Shown here: one piece after another, positions 22,643 through 35,079 of the stretch
Position numbering within the stretch: the stretch's first letter is position 1
Layout of the letters: each line of letters begins with the position of its first letter
From: Cavia porcellus
Taxonomy: Eukaryota > Chordata > Mammalia > Rodentia > Caviidae
DNA: 64,000 bases
Assembly: GCF_034190915.1 (NCBI RefSeq)
Contig: NW_026947484.1
Coordinates: 84,763,982-84,827,981 of the forward strand
Reading direction: 5' to 3'
Position numbers and translations under genes: made by a program
The notes under the pieces: model-generated
Told to the model about the DNA's origin: nothing
The model's input: the letters and a program-made list of their open reading frames with translations, nothing else
The model's database searches: none

Positions 22643-25290
22643 CGTAATGCATGTAAAATGGCACTAGATGATTAAAGGCTTATTTATGACTCAACATAGA
22701 GTTATATATCAGCTATTCTCTTAATTACTTTTATCAGTGTGGTAACACTTCATACAAAGGCAGGTTAACAAAGATGCATTTTTATACAGGTAATTACTGG
22801 AAAACTATTAATCATAAACTATTCCCCTAAACTTTCAGAGAACTGAAGGGTTGTTCTCAGGTTCTAAAAGTCTTCGGTGAAATAGGTAGAATGCACATTG
22901 AAATTTTACATGTCCGATAGGGATGCTTTTTAAAATGTAAGACACTGCCATAATGAATTTTTGAAAATCATTTTTTAAGCAGATACTGCAGGCGCTGAGA
23001 GGCCAATGTGAAGGCCTCCTCTAATTTCAAATGTCTAAGTCAGGACCAAAAGAAAACTAACCTAGCACAAAAAGGTTGAGGAGTAACATCTATTCTTATT
23101 GAATCCAAAATATTTCAATATTTTCAAAACTAGTGTATAACTACAACCAGTATTAATTAGGTACTGATTTAAGAGTAATAGAAATTTATATAGCCCATTC
23201 ACACTGTAATCCTGGTTACAGAAACTGAGCTGAATTTGGTGTGTTAAAAAAAAATTATCTATAAGCAACTTTAAACGGGGGTAAGAGATTGTTTGATGTC
23301 ACATTGCTATAATGATCACTGAGTATAAGATGTTTGTATACATATATGAAATTATAAACTTTCGGTTTTTTCTGAACATGATTGAAACTTGGAAAAGCAT
23401 GCCCATCTTCTTCAAATTTCTGATTAACTTTTCTGTGAGAGTATATGGAATGTCTTGATGTATATTAACTTCAGATATTTTACTCTGGCTTTTTGAGTCT
23501 CCACTTTATTGCCTCCTTCTGTTATTGCCTGTTCAGCAATCTCTTTTATTTGGTTCTTTGTAATACATGTTATTTTTTCATCTGGCCAGCTATTTAGAAG
23601 TAAGCGTTATGGCCATGGTTCTCAGACTCTGGACCAAGATGTGCAACAGTTTCCTCATTGTAGGAATGCCTTAAAATATTTTAATACTTTCAAGGAAATA
23701 CCAGCAATACTGTATCAACCAAAAAGCTGGAGGTAATCCATTCTTTAAACATAACTTTAGTAATGTCAGTATATTTTGTGAGGCTGAGTCTTCTGTGATT
23801 ACTCTGGTAAAAAAGAAATAATGCCCCAAAATAAATGTAGAACAGGAAGTATGAATAGCAATTCCAAATTTAATGGAATGTGGGATGTATCCCTTCCATG
23901 ATGAGTAATATCAAATGAGCATAAATATATATCCCTTAGGTCAGCAATTGTGCTTCTTAAAAATCAAATAGAAATGACTTTTTAAAATATAGATATTATT
24001 TTTGTACATGGTTTTCAGGTATTAGTAATAAGTACTTCTTGTGTCTTTGGGTACCTAATTATTGAATAAATGAAACTACTAGGGTTTTTTTGTCCTTGAA
24101 GGCCTGTGAAAAGATAACTAAGATAATAAGGGATAAAATAATAAAATCTGGGATTCATTGCATTATGGCAATGCAAAAAGAATTAATGAAATTTATAGTT
24201 GTATAATAATATTTATGTATGAAGGTACATAATATATGTTTATATACCTACACTTATTGAGCAAAATGTTAAATAAATTGCCTTTTCTTATATAATGTCC
24301 ATTGAAGAAAGAATAAAAATTTGGAATCTAATTACTATCCAAGTAACATTTTCTTGGAAGACACAATTATGTATTTTAATGTTCTCACCAATACAAAGAC
24401 ATGTCTTCAAAATATGTAGCATATTGATAAATGTCTGCCAAATCTAACCATATTCCATTCATATAAAGTATCTCTGTATGCTTTAGTTTCTTAACATTTC
24501 TCTGAGTGACCAGCACAGATTGACACTTGAATTGTTAATATTTATGGTTCACAGCAAAGAAATTGTAATGTGGTCTCATCCTTTATCCTAAATCCTCTCA
24601 GAAGTTTTGACCCATTCCTGTTCATCTTTACTTAAAATCTCATTGTACGTCTTATATATTCTCTAAGCCTTCAGAAGCTTGTTTATATATAGGAAGATCA
24701 TGCCTTCCTAGACAGTGGTCTCCTGTAAACATCCTCTGCTTCAAGGCAGAATCAAGCTCCAACTTTTTCATAAAGCTGTTACACTTTCTCCCTTTCAGGC
24801 TCTGAATCTACTCTTCACTTTTTCTCTCTGCACATGGCTTCATCCATATGTTTTTTTATTATGTTTTCTTCAACATATGACTTTAAACTATTCTATGATG
24901 CTCTCTATGTTTACAAACCTCATTGAAAATGTTATTGCATGACTCACCCTTCGTCATTGATAACTTTGTCATTTGTGGCCAATGTCTACATCAAGTAGAT
25001 AACCACATGAGAATGAATCACAAGAGACTATACAAGAAAGGCAGTGGAGAATTACAGATGTTTAAGTGCAAATAAAATTATCATTTAACAAAGATCATTT
25101 TGGAACTAATCCAGCCATTTTAATGTCGCTATAATTAGGATTTCTTCCCTTGAGGATAGGAGGAGGTCCATGAATGTCCTTGTTCAACTCTTTTTCATCT
25201 CTGTGTGTAAATTGAACAGCATCAAATAAATTACTCTGTCACAGTGGTTGCTTTTGGTTTGGATCTACAACTTCAGTAAATAGAATATAT
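22643..25290. other. Unassigned AT-rich DNA, possible L2 traces
   Basis: I see no gene. Around 24,590-24,900 the pyrimidine-rich sequence vaguely resembles an L2 3' end, and 23,607-23,660 has a MER5/MER20-like opening (GGTTCTCAGACTCTGGACCA). Neither is strong enough to annotate separately. Confidence 0.45.
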
Positions 25291-25299
25291 AATAAATAC

Positions 25300-25437
25300 C
25301 TTAAAATACAAATTCCTGAGACTTATTTGAGAGACACAGAGTCTGAATCTTTTAAATTAATATTCAGTTAATAAGTTAATATTATTATTCTTAAGCCAGT
25401 ATTTCTAAGGTTGTAAAACACTGGTCTATGTTGAGAT
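25300..25437 (+). mobile_element. MER5A-like hAT (Charlie-group) MITE
   Basis: The order ATACAAATTCCTGAGACTTA, AGAGTCTGAATCTTTTAAAT, TAATAAGTTAATATTATTAT and TTGTAAAACACTGGTCT follows the MER5A pattern of 'gaaatgcaaattc', 'gaatctct', 'aacaagttcccc' and 'gagaaccactg'. It is strongly diverged and the 5' terminal inverted repeat is missing. MER5A copies are non-coding and mobilised in early eutherians. Confidence 0.5.
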
Positions 25438-27840
25438 ATTCATGAAGCTTTCTAGAGAGAAATGACTTCACTCTTCAATAATTTTAGAAGTATTATTGCA
25501 TGTATTTCACAGAGATTCAGGGTCCATGTGAAAATGAGAAAGAGAATCTTTGAGAAGTCCAGAAATATAACTTATTCAAGATTTCTTTCCTACTGATTGG
25601 ACTATAAAATTCCCTTTGTTTCTCTAAAAATACCTAATAACATTTTATGCTCTTTATAATTATATTTGGGAAGTATTTATCTCTCAATCATCAATTTTGG
25701 CAGTTTTAAACAATGAGGGAGGGTTAGATGAAAGGATTTCTCAGGAGAAAACCTCTTTTGGATAATATGTTGATGGTGTATGTATTTCCTTCATCAGCTC
25801 AGGGGCACCTGAGAGGCAACAGAGAGACTATAGGGTCTGATGGCAGTGGGGCTCTGAGACTGAAAACTATGTCCTGACTCCCCACAAAGGGCAGGCAGCT
25901 ATTCTCCCACTGTCAGCTTTGGAACCCATGAGTGCTTGCTCTGTGATGCTTTAAGCACAGATTATCATTTCTGGGTTGCACTGGTCTAGATCACTACCCA
26001 GTGAAGTAGAATGGCTTTGGTTCTCTGGAGTTCCTGGGAATACTGTCTTCTTTTCATGTGTCAGATGACATCTGAAGGTCAATCCTAATAATGCACTCAA
26101 GTGATCCTCCCATTTCCTCTTTAAAAAAGTGAGAGTTAATGTGGACACTCATTACTCACTTCCTTGCCTTCACAACAAATTGTTTTTGACAGCAGTTAGT
26201 GAAACATCTGTGTGTGTAGATGCATGGATGTATCTGTATGTTTCTTTAAAAGAAAGATTCTCCTGTACTAGAATGTCCCCAGGCCGTGAAGGAGATTGAG
26301 CTGTGTAAACCAACCATGCCTTATGCTCCATGGGGAAGAAAAGAAATGGGCAAGAAAACACCTCAATTGAATTTATTATAACAAATTTCTTGGGATAATA
26401 AAAGACATCAGTTCAGCCCTAGAGGAAAGTAGGTTATAGCTCAGCTGAATGTCCTTGTCTAATGTTGCTTGACCCCAGCTAAAATTTCAAGCCTAAGTAG
26501 AGTTCTGTCATTGGCACATTTTGACCTGTTTGGTAATTTTGTCAGGGGCATTGATTTAAATGTATCTTTGAACTTAACTGATGAATACTTACATCAGTCA
26601 TTTTCAGATCACATGCCCCTAATGTGCTGATGTCTTCTATTTATGTATTTTTATTCTTCAGCTTCGATAACAAAAGAGATGATTTGTTAGATGTATATTA
26701 TACTTGGTCACAATTGAGAACAAAAAATAGCACCATGTGTTATAGGCCAGTAAATCCACAGGAGCTGTTTGGGTACGATCAAAACAAGTCTTATAAGGGT
26801 GGTCTTCCTGGTTGCATGGTGGTATAAATTTTAGACCCACTGAGAGATAAGTTTCAGACAGAGGTATTCTGTCCAAGTTGCCTTGATTCTGACATTCCAG
26901 ATTCTGCTCCTTGTCTGACATGATTGCACAAAAGTGAGGCTTCCTTGAACCTCGGCCCATTTTTCTTTTTCTCTGCTTTTTGCCTGTTTGGCTGAGTGAG
27001 TGGAAAGTTTTATAAAAACAGCCCTAATGCTGACTCAGTGTTGTCTCTTCTGTGTTGTAATACGAATGTGATGCCTTGTCTGTAAATTTCCAATTCTATG
27101 TTTCATTAACTAGGGAGGAAACAATTAGTCAAAATAATATTATATTGTAATTATAGAAAAAAAGAGACTACACACCAGTTTCTGAATATGTTATCATCTT
27201 CTCTGTACATACTATTCTTCTGCTGGGAACATGTCAGAAGAGGATTTGAATCCTCTCTGTATCTATGAGAGTTTTACAATATTCAAGAAGAGTGAGGCTT
27301 CCTAGCTTTGCCCAGAACTGTTCCTAGTACATAGTTGTTTTGCCTCACTTATCAATTTGTGATTCAATTTCTGTTCTGTAATTATTCTCTCCTGGATTAT
27401 TTATATTTTACATTTATCTCTATTTATGCTTATTTTAAAAACTGAACTAAATTATATATTTATTGAATATTTGAGCAAATACTCAATCGATTCTACATGT
27501 TTATCAAAGTTTTCTTACTATAATGGCTAATTTCAGTATACACATGTTTTAGACAGCAATTTGTAAGATCTTAAATATGCAGTAAAATTTATATATTCAT
27601 ATGCTATGTCACACTATTAGGTTTTGACAAAGGTGACAAGTAAAAAATATAATTTTAACAGGAGATGACACTTTTAACCTATTTAAAATTTTAAAATGTA
27701 TATATTTCTGAATTATGCAAATAAAAGGTAAAAATCTGATAATTCAGATTTTTCAGAAATACAATCCTTAAACATAGTTACAGAAGGAACTCTTTGATGA
27801 GTATTAAACAACTGTGCAATTTTATTGATTGTATACATCT
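25438..27840. other. Unassigned DNA, GC-richer near 25.8-26.1 and 26.8-27.1 kb
   Basis: No gene is recognised. The stretch 25,790-26,180 is visibly richer in G and C than its surroundings. The stretch 26,400-27,120 contains a TTTTATAAAA box at about 27,010 followed by CTGACTCAGTGTTG and could be the end of an old LTR, but I cannot name a family. Frames of 67-100 codons at 26,620-26,960 overlap on opposite strands and have no domain. Confidence 0.4.
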
Positions 27841-27899
27841 ATCTTCAATCCTCCCCAAACACAACTATACCTATAATAAACCATGAAAAATGATGAGCT

Positions 27900-27975
27900 G
27901 TTATGAAAGTTTCCCATCTGGAAAGGACCCTGGTCCAGATGGATTTGCTAATGAATTTTATAAGATGTTTAACTA
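27900..27975 (+). mobile_element. Short L1 ORF2 fragment (RT start)
   Basis: About 70 bp translate to GKDPGPDGFANEFYKMF, matching the conserved 'KSPGPDGFTAEFYQ' block at the start of the L1 reverse-transcriptase domain. The flanking sequence is too decayed to extend the call. Confidence 0.7.
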
Positions 27976-28199
27976 ACCTTTGAAGTCTATCCCAGGCATG
28001 TTTGATTACTGTAAGTTACCAACACTTTTGAAGTACTATTCTGGGTTCTTAAACTAATCTTTAGAAACTGCCAGTAAATACTACAGTCCAGAACTGCATG
28101 TTTTTAATAACTTACATCTTTCACAAAAATGCTAATAACATATTCCTCTCAAAGCCTTAGCCTAGGACTGAATTGTGTTATTACTGAACTGTTTATTGT

Positions 28200-28368
28200 T
28201 TTTCTCCTTTTCCTGTCTTTCTTGCCTACCTCCCTTTCCCCTTCCCTTCTCTTCCTTTCCCTTCCTGGTTTTCTTCCTTCCTTCCTTCCTTTCTTGTGCT
28301 GGGGATTGAACTAAGGGACTCATTCATGATAGGCAAATGCTCTACCACTAAGCCACAAACTCAACCCC
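28200..28368 (-). mobile_element. ID SINE (classic type) with CT-rich tail
   Basis: 28,296-28,368 read on the minus strand give TTGTGGCTTAGTGGTAGAGC (box A region), CCTATCATGAATGAG and AGTTCAATCCCCAGCAC (box B region). This is the ordinary ID/tRNA-Ala-like sequence, distinct from the GGTACCGATAAAA-tailed copies elsewhere. The tail has evolved into CTTCC/CTTTCC repeats on the plus strand (28,220-28,295). Confidence 0.85.
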
Positions 28369-28375
28369 AAAAGGC

Positions 28376-29070
28376 TATTTTTTTTGATCAACTAGATAAA
28401 AGAAATAACTAAGACCAATTTTTAAAAAAAACTAATATATGTTAACTTTTCCCAAATGTCAATAAATCGGATATTTTGACACTTGCTGTACTATAATATA
28501 TGCCAATAAAAGCAGGCACATGCCTTCTACAATTGGCTACAGAATACATGTTTTATACAAATAAAAAATAAATAAATGATGCATAATAATTAAGCTACAG
28601 ACTATGATTCAAAATAAGATACAATTCTCTAAATTATTTATTCAAGCAATTTTCTCTCATGCCTGAAATCTTGCAATTAGGTATATTTTCAATAGGCTTT
28701 GCAATCTTTAGAATTTTGTTGTTATTATTATGACTGTTAATTGAATGGCATACTAATTTTAGACATGCAGCTGACAGTATTCTTCCATATGTTGGGAAAT
28801 TCGCTATACTGCCTGTTCACATTTAAAAGACGTTGTGGAAAATAAAATAACCCTATAATGACCACATGAGAAAATGTTACTTGAAAACGATTTTCAAAGT
28901 TTATTAAAATTTAGTACCCAAAAGAATATTGGATCAAGTATTCTAATGCTATATTCTATATTCTAATATAGGATAATGGACTTGGAGGAAGTCAGGATCC
29001 TTCCATAGGGTAAATAGGCCCTCATTAGGGGTGGAGACCTGAGACTTCTGTGGGTAGGAGACAGCATAAA
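28376..29070. other. Unassigned AT-rich DNA
   Basis: I see no gene or recognisable repeat. Short TA-rich and A-rich stretches only. Confidence 0.5.
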
Positions 29071-29074
29071 GTAA

Positions 29075-29262
29075 GCAATTGTTCTGAAGGAGACTGTAGA
29101 CAAAACCTAGGAAAAGTCACAGACGTTTGTGTTTCAGTCATACCTGAGATGTCTCTGAATTTTCATTTCCTCATTTGTAACATGAAAATGATCACATTTG
29201 CCTTAAAGAGTTATTAAAAGGTCAATTAACTTGGAATACTTTAGGTACATCTACTACCGTTT
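29075..29262 (+). mobile_element. MIR SINE
   Basis: The segment contains AAAAGTCAC, then TCTCTGAATTTTCATTTCCTC, a copy of the MIR core 'ctctgagcctcagtttcctc', followed by ATTTGTAACATGAAAATGAT ('atctgtaaaatgggaatgat'). It continues with AGAGTTATTAAAAGGTCAATTA ('gggttgttgtgaggattaaat'). MIRs are ancient tRNA-derived SINEs present across mammals. Confidence 0.65.
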
Positions 29263-29283
29263 TCTGTCTTGTTAAATACATAT

Positions 29284-29311
29284 TTGCACACACACAGACA
29301 CACACATACAG
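29284..29311. repeat. Short (CA)n-rich tract
   Basis: An interrupted CA repeat (CACACACACAGACACACACA) lies 3' of the MIR. Confidence 0.85.
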
Positions 29312-30384
29312 TTTTGAAAAGGAAGAAGGGGATTTTTGCAAAATAATCTTCTAGTCGGATGCCCTCTGTTATTGCCATTTTCTCTTTCACATACAGTTTG
29401 TATGTGAGCAACAGCATGGCAAGAAAAATGTATATTTATTCATGTATAAAATTAAGGGGATTTATCATACCACATAGTTACTGAAGAAGTTAGTGCTTAA
29501 TATAAAGTTTTTTGTCCATATTTTAAAACCTGCTCAAAAGATACCTAGTTTCTATTTGCAAATAATAGACTGGTGTTAAATCATAATGTATAGATGTATG
29601 TATACATAGGTGATTAAATATATGCTACTAACTGGCTAGATAAAATTTACTCAGTTTAATGGTAGCAATTTAAAGAACGCATTCTATGCTAGTAGTATGA
29701 TTCTAAAGGTAATGCTAATTGCACGTTCGTCTTCTTGTCTTATTAATGATACAGGAAATAATTTTAGAGAGCATAGCATACTCAGAAACATCATACAAAC
29801 ATTCCTTTTAAAAATTTTCTCTTGCAAAAGTCAGTATTTTCATTAAAGACAACATTATAATTAATAGGATTTCACTAAAGTATAAATGGAAGGACTATTG
29901 ATTTTCGTTCTCCCTACAAGGAAAGAATGTATAACATTCCAAACATTAGCATTTTATATAACAATAAAAATTCCCTGTGTCTTTTCATTTTCCTGTGGCT
30001 ACTTCTATCAAACTCTGAAGTAATTCTATACCCTAGGATGCTATACTATTTTCTTACTATTTTTCTATGTAGTTTAATGTACATTAATGTATTTTTTTAA
30101 AGATGTGGTCAGACAATACATTAAAGATAGACTTACAGTTAAGTATTACAATGCATTTTAAAATAATACACAGAGCGATTTGCCTCATTTTTTTTGAAAA
30201 AGAATATTCTCACTGTGAAGATGTTCACGCCTTTAATTGGCTGTTTCTATACTGATGGATTATTGAGTTTCCAATGCAGGAGCTCTTTCAGGAAAGGAGA
30301 TACTGTAAGGAGCCCTGGGATTGGAGACAGTGTGCTCCTGACTAGAGTGAGAGGGACCCACATAGAAGAAGCATTTACATTGGT
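29312..30384. other. Unassigned AT-rich DNA
   Basis: I see no gene or confident repeat. The stretch from about 30,194 to 30,385 is GC-richer and keeps a 69-codon open frame without a recognisable domain. Confidence 0.5.
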
Positions 30385-32110
30385 AAACTCCAAAATCAAA
30401 TAGTTAAGTCCAAATCTAACAAAACACGTATCAGATCTATGTGAGAAAAATGATCAAACCGACAAGACTATTGTTAAGATGTCAGTTTTCCCTCAACTTA
30501 ATGTGTAGATTCAATAAAATCTTACTTAAAATGTGAGCACATCATTTTGAGTATATCAATAAATCATTTTCAAATTTTCTGTGATGATGAGGCAGAAAAA
30601 TCCGACAAAATGTTTAAAGATATGAACGAATTTAGAGGGCTGCTGGTACCTGATTTCAAGATTCATTATATAGCTACAGTAATCCAAGTAGTGCAACATT
30701 AGCTAAGATAGTAACAAATAACTCAGTAGGGAAGCATGAAAAACAGACATTTGAGCCCTAGACAATGTAATCGAGCAAAGATAGTCTTCATGTTGGAACA
30801 ACTGGACATCTATGGGAAAAGAAAATAATCTAGACACAGATCTTATGCTGCTCACAATTATTAACATGAAATGAATCACAGATCTAAATATAAAATAAAA
30901 AAGCTGTGAGATACATGTGAGAAAATCTAGGTGATTTTAAGCATGTACCAAAAATTATAATCCATGAACACAAGAATTGATGTCTGCATTCATTAAAATT
31001 AAAAACTTCTGCTCTGTAACACATACTGTAAAGAAATGAGAAAACAAACCAGCTTGTGAGGAAATATTTCCAAAAGATTTGTCTATATTTATGTAAAGAA
31101 CACTTAAAATTCATTAAGAAAATAAACTTATTTCAAATGAGTAAGACCTAAACAGACATCTCACTGAGGCAGATATGAAGGCATAAAATAAGCATATAAA
31201 ATTTAAAAAATGATCTTGATATCATTCCTATGACATTAGGGAATTTCAAATTCAAACGATGAGATACTACATACCTACTAGAGTGCCCCAAATCGAACAC
31301 TAATAATATCAAATGCTGAAGAAAATATGGAGCAACAGGAACTCATTTTTACTGTGGTTGGAATGCAAAATTTACAACTATAGGAAAAACATAGTTTGGA
31401 TAGTTTATTTTTAAAAAAATAAAACTGAGCACACTATTATCATATAATCTGAATCAATAACATTGGTATTTACCAAACGAGGTAAAAATGTGTCTACATA
31501 AAAATGTGCATGTAAATGTTTACAGAAATTTTACTCAAAATTGTAAAAATTTAGAAGTATTAAAGATGTCCTTCAGCAGGTCATTGGGAAAATCTTAATG
31601 TATTCATACAATGGAATATTATTCAGTATTACAAGAGAAATAAGCTATCAAGACGTAGAAATATTGGAGATTGGGGTGTAGTGGTGCACATCTGTAATCT
31701 CAGCACTTTGGAGGACTGCCCTGAGTTCAAGGCCAGCCTGGACTACACAGGGATACCCTGTCTCAGAAGCAAAACAAAATGAAACAAAACCAACTAGAGA
31801 AACTGTAAATGCACATTTGTATATGAGAGAAGCCAATCTGAAAAATTTACATACTGCAAGATTTCAGCTATCTGACCTTGTAGAAAAGGCAAGATAATAG
31901 AAACAATAAAAAAGTCAGTGTTTATCAGGGGCTAGGAAGGAGGAATGAATAGCAAGAAGACAGGAATTTATGGTTAGTGAAGGATTCTGTATGACACTGT
32001 AATGGTAGATCAATGTTGCTTCATATTTTCCCACAGTCATGGAATATACAGTACCAAAAATAGTCCCTACTGTGACCTAAATGCCTTGGGTAATAAGAAT
32101 GTGTCAACAT
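30385..32110 (+). mobile_element. Old L1M 3' half, sense, with nested B1
   Basis: The start resembles the RT/C-terminal part of L1 ORF2 (CAAATCTAACAAAACACGTA). The ORF2 3' end is plain at 31,605-31,625 (CATACAATGGAATATTATTC). An L1M-type 3'UTR follows (TTTATCAGGGGCTAGGAAGG near 31,920). A B1 SINE is inserted at 31,668-31,800 between ORF2 end and 3'UTR. No usable frame is left. Confidence 0.85.
31668..31800 (+). mobile_element. B1-type SINE inserted in old L1
   Basis: Sense landmarks are TGTAGTGGTGCACATCTGTA, ATCTCAGCACTTTGGAGGAC, GTTCAAGGCCAGCCTGGACT and TACCCTGTCTCAGAAGCAAA, with an A-rich tail. The copy is nearly full-length for a B1 monomer. Confidence 0.95.
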
Positions 32111-34290
32111 AGGTTCACTGAATATAAACAAACATATCAGTATGATGGAGGAAACTGATTTTGGAGGAGGCTATACATGTTTGAATATGAAAGATTCTTA
32201 TGTAATCACTATCTTCCTCTTGGTTTTGCTGTGAATTGAGAACTGGTCTCTGAAATAAAGAGTAACAGAGAACAAATAAGTCAAATATAATTCAAACATT
32301 TCTAATTCGGAAACTGTTTAGCTGGAAATCAAGTCTTCAGCTATAAAATAGTTTAATTGTTCACATTTTTCTGCTATCTGTTTAAACTTGATTAATTCAG
32401 TCACTGGGTTTAATTCTGAATGTCAATGACTACACAGTTTGCTTCCTAAGTAGACAGTATTGATTACCTTATGATTTTCTCTTTTGACAGTGATTCTAGG
32501 ATGTTACACAGAATTAGCTCACTACTTAGCAGTTCAAAACGAAATGAAAATGGCCAATGGTTTGTTTTCCTTAAGGTAACTGAAGAGTAAAAGTTAAAGC
32601 TGAGTTTTGCAGCCGTGACCCATCTAATCTCTCATATTTTAGGGATAAATATGTGTACTTAATATTTTAGTCTGTAGTATATCATTCTAAATCTGAATAT
32701 GAGGAACCCTGCTCCCACAGGGGATGATACCTACTCTCCTTTGACTCTTACTTTGAGGTCAGAGTTAATGGAGTGCATATCTCAATCTCTCCTTAAACTT
32801 GGTGTGATAACCAAAAATACTCATGTCATGGAAGAATACATATGGAAGCTGTTCTCTCTTTGCTTCATTTCCTTTTTATAATTGGACCTCTGGGCAGTGA
32901 AATAAGACAGGATGGCTTGATCTATGCTTTCAATGTGAAAACGAGGAGCGAACTTCACTTGTTTCTAGGGTTATGCTAATTTTACTTCCTAGACCCTGAT
33001 AATTCCATTGTACAATTTATCTTCTCTAGTGAGCAGTGTGGTAGATAACCCACATTCAGAATTAATTACCATAAATCAGAACTATATTCATTGTATCTCT
33101 GTGAGATCTTTCATTTCCCAAGAGGAAATGTCCCATCTACAAATGAATCCTTTACAGGTTCAATTATTTCTTCTCATTTCTTTTCTCTCTGAGGCTCAGC
33201 ACACATCTGTAATTTAGTTTTATGTTTTCCTTTATACAGAATGTATCCAACTGCTAGGAAGTAAGCCCAATTATCACTAGTGATAGAACAAACAGAAAAA
33301 AAAAAGACAGTGTTCCTCAAAACTATCTGCTTAGTATAAGTCTGCAGCTGCCTTTCTCTCATGACCATTTGGTCTAATTAAATGTACTGCATTTGAAACT
33401 TGTTATTGAATGAAGAAAAAGTTCTACTGAGCCTGGAAAAAGGTTTAAAAATGGTTTATTTTTTACCATAAAATAAGCCTTACCATTGCCTACTTACATC
33501 TTTCTAATTGTGTTGCACTAATCACAGCACATAAGCTACAAATATATTGACACTAAATGATGAACACCATAGTAAATAATTCTGGGCACCTTATGTTTAT
33601 TGGTTTATTAAACCTATATAGAGGGAAAATTATAATCAAGCAATAATTATAATTTCCTTGTCTTTATTCCATCTTTGGTGATATGAATTTTCATAAACAA
33701 ATATGCTTTACAAATAGAAGATAATTCATCCATAATACAATCTCAATTATGATATAATCTTATTGGCATGCTTTCCTAGTTTTTTTTGGACTTTAAAATC
33801 AGAATAATATATCTGATGTTAATTATCCTAAATATTGTTCATGGTCTAATTACTAATGTATGGAATTTTCAGAGGAATGGCATGTTCAGTATAATGACAT
33901 GTTGTCTTTGTGGTCCCTTCCTGATTTGAGGTCTGGCATCTCCTTATTTCCTTGTCTAGAGCTACACTTGACCTACAGGTTTCAATGTCGTTGTCGTAAT
34001 TAAAGGCAATGCTTATAGTTCTCCTATCATCTAGATTTTAAGGCACCTTGAAAGCATTGTCTCTTAACATGATTCTACAATTACAAGTAGACTCTGCCCT
34101 AGTTCAAGTGCTATATTTGCTGTTCTTCTCTGAGGTTCTGGTTTTCTTTTAGTCCGATGTCCTCAGAAATGATCAGACTTAGAAGGAAAATTAAAAGATA
34201 ATAACCAGTAACATTTGCCAACCTCTCATTCACATGTGAAATCCATTCCTTTGACAACTTTAGTCATTTCAATCTAAGACTCATAGACAA
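32111..34290. other. Unassigned AT-rich DNA
   Basis: No gene or named repeat is recognised over about 2.2 kb. Small frames of at most about 70 codons have no domain features. Confidence 0.55.
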
Positions 34291-34366
34291 GTTTTGGAAA
34301 ACAAAAGTATCAAGGTGATACTTTTAATGTTTTGGAAAACAAAAGTATCAAGGTGATACTTTTAAT
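34291..34366. repeat. Perfect 38-bp tandem duplication of a hairpin
   Basis: Unit 34,291-34,328 is repeated without mismatch at 34,329-34,366. Each unit contains two palindromes: GTTTTGGAAAAC, and arms AAAAGTATCA / TGATACTTTT around AGG. The identity of the copies implies a recent duplication. The two hairpins may have promoted slippage or fold-back synthesis. Confidence 0.97.
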
Positions 34367-34464
34367 CATCCTTCATCCAGACAATTGTCTAGAATTTTAA
34401 CTTAAAGGAGATACTAAAAGTGATGACAGCCTTGTAGTGAAAAGTGGCTTAGTAAATGGAAAGT

Positions 34465-34690
34465 TCAAAAATGTCAGTGCTGAGATCTGGGCTCTATAAT
34501 TAACCACTTATTTAACCACATAACATTCACCTCTGTGAATCTTAGTTTCATTTTTTTGTTAGATCTGGATAATGATGCTTTCATCAAAGGGATTCTGGTA
34601 AACATGACAAAGAGTATCTGACACACAATAGAAGAATGTTCAGAATTAGTTATTTACTTACGCTTTACTATAAGTATTAGCAATATCTGT
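34465..34690 (+). mobile_element. MIR SINE
   Basis: GCTGAGATCTGGGCTCTATA is followed by ACCTCTGTGAATCTTAGTTT (MIR core 'acctctctgagcctcagttt'), TTAGATCTGGATAATGATGC and GTATCTGACACACAATAGA ('gtgcctggcacatagtagg'). This is a nearly complete but diverged MIR. Confidence 0.8.
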
Positions 34691-34899
34691 CCCATCTGAT
34701 TGCTATAATTCCAGATAGGTCAGAATATTAAATTTCACTAATAGTTACTATAAATAAAATTCTGCTTCCACTTCTCACCATTTAGTGTGTCAAGTAAAAC
34801 CTCACATGGCTTCTATGAATAGTTTTGAAGACTTGCTAATAACATTCATGATTACTTACTTATATTCTTTTACAGGGGAAATTATTCAACTTTTCAAGC

Positions 34900-35022
34900 T
34901 TTGTTTTGGCTCGCTGGCTTGTTTGCTTGTTTGTTTGAAAGGGTCTTGCCAAGGACCTGACTGATCTTGAACCCCTGATCCTACGTTAACCTCTTGAATG
35001 ATTACAGGCATGCCCAGTTCCA
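34900..35022 (-). mobile_element. B1-type SINE, antisense, old
   Basis: On the plus strand GAAAGGGTCTTGCCAAGGAC, CTGATCTTGAACCCCTGATC and TGATTACAGGCATGCCCAGT match the reverse complement of a B1/Alu-like monomer (tail, centre and 5' part in that order). It is diverged and shortened. Confidence 0.75.
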
Positions 35023-35079
35023 TTTTTTCATCTTCTTATCTCTCTTCCTCTGTTTTCTATAAGTAATACCTGTCTTCTC

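Noticed and set aside
26620..26960. Overlapping sense (67) and antisense (100) codon frames as a gene
   Set aside because: No domain, no splice context, mutual overlap; may be an old LTR, but no family could be named.
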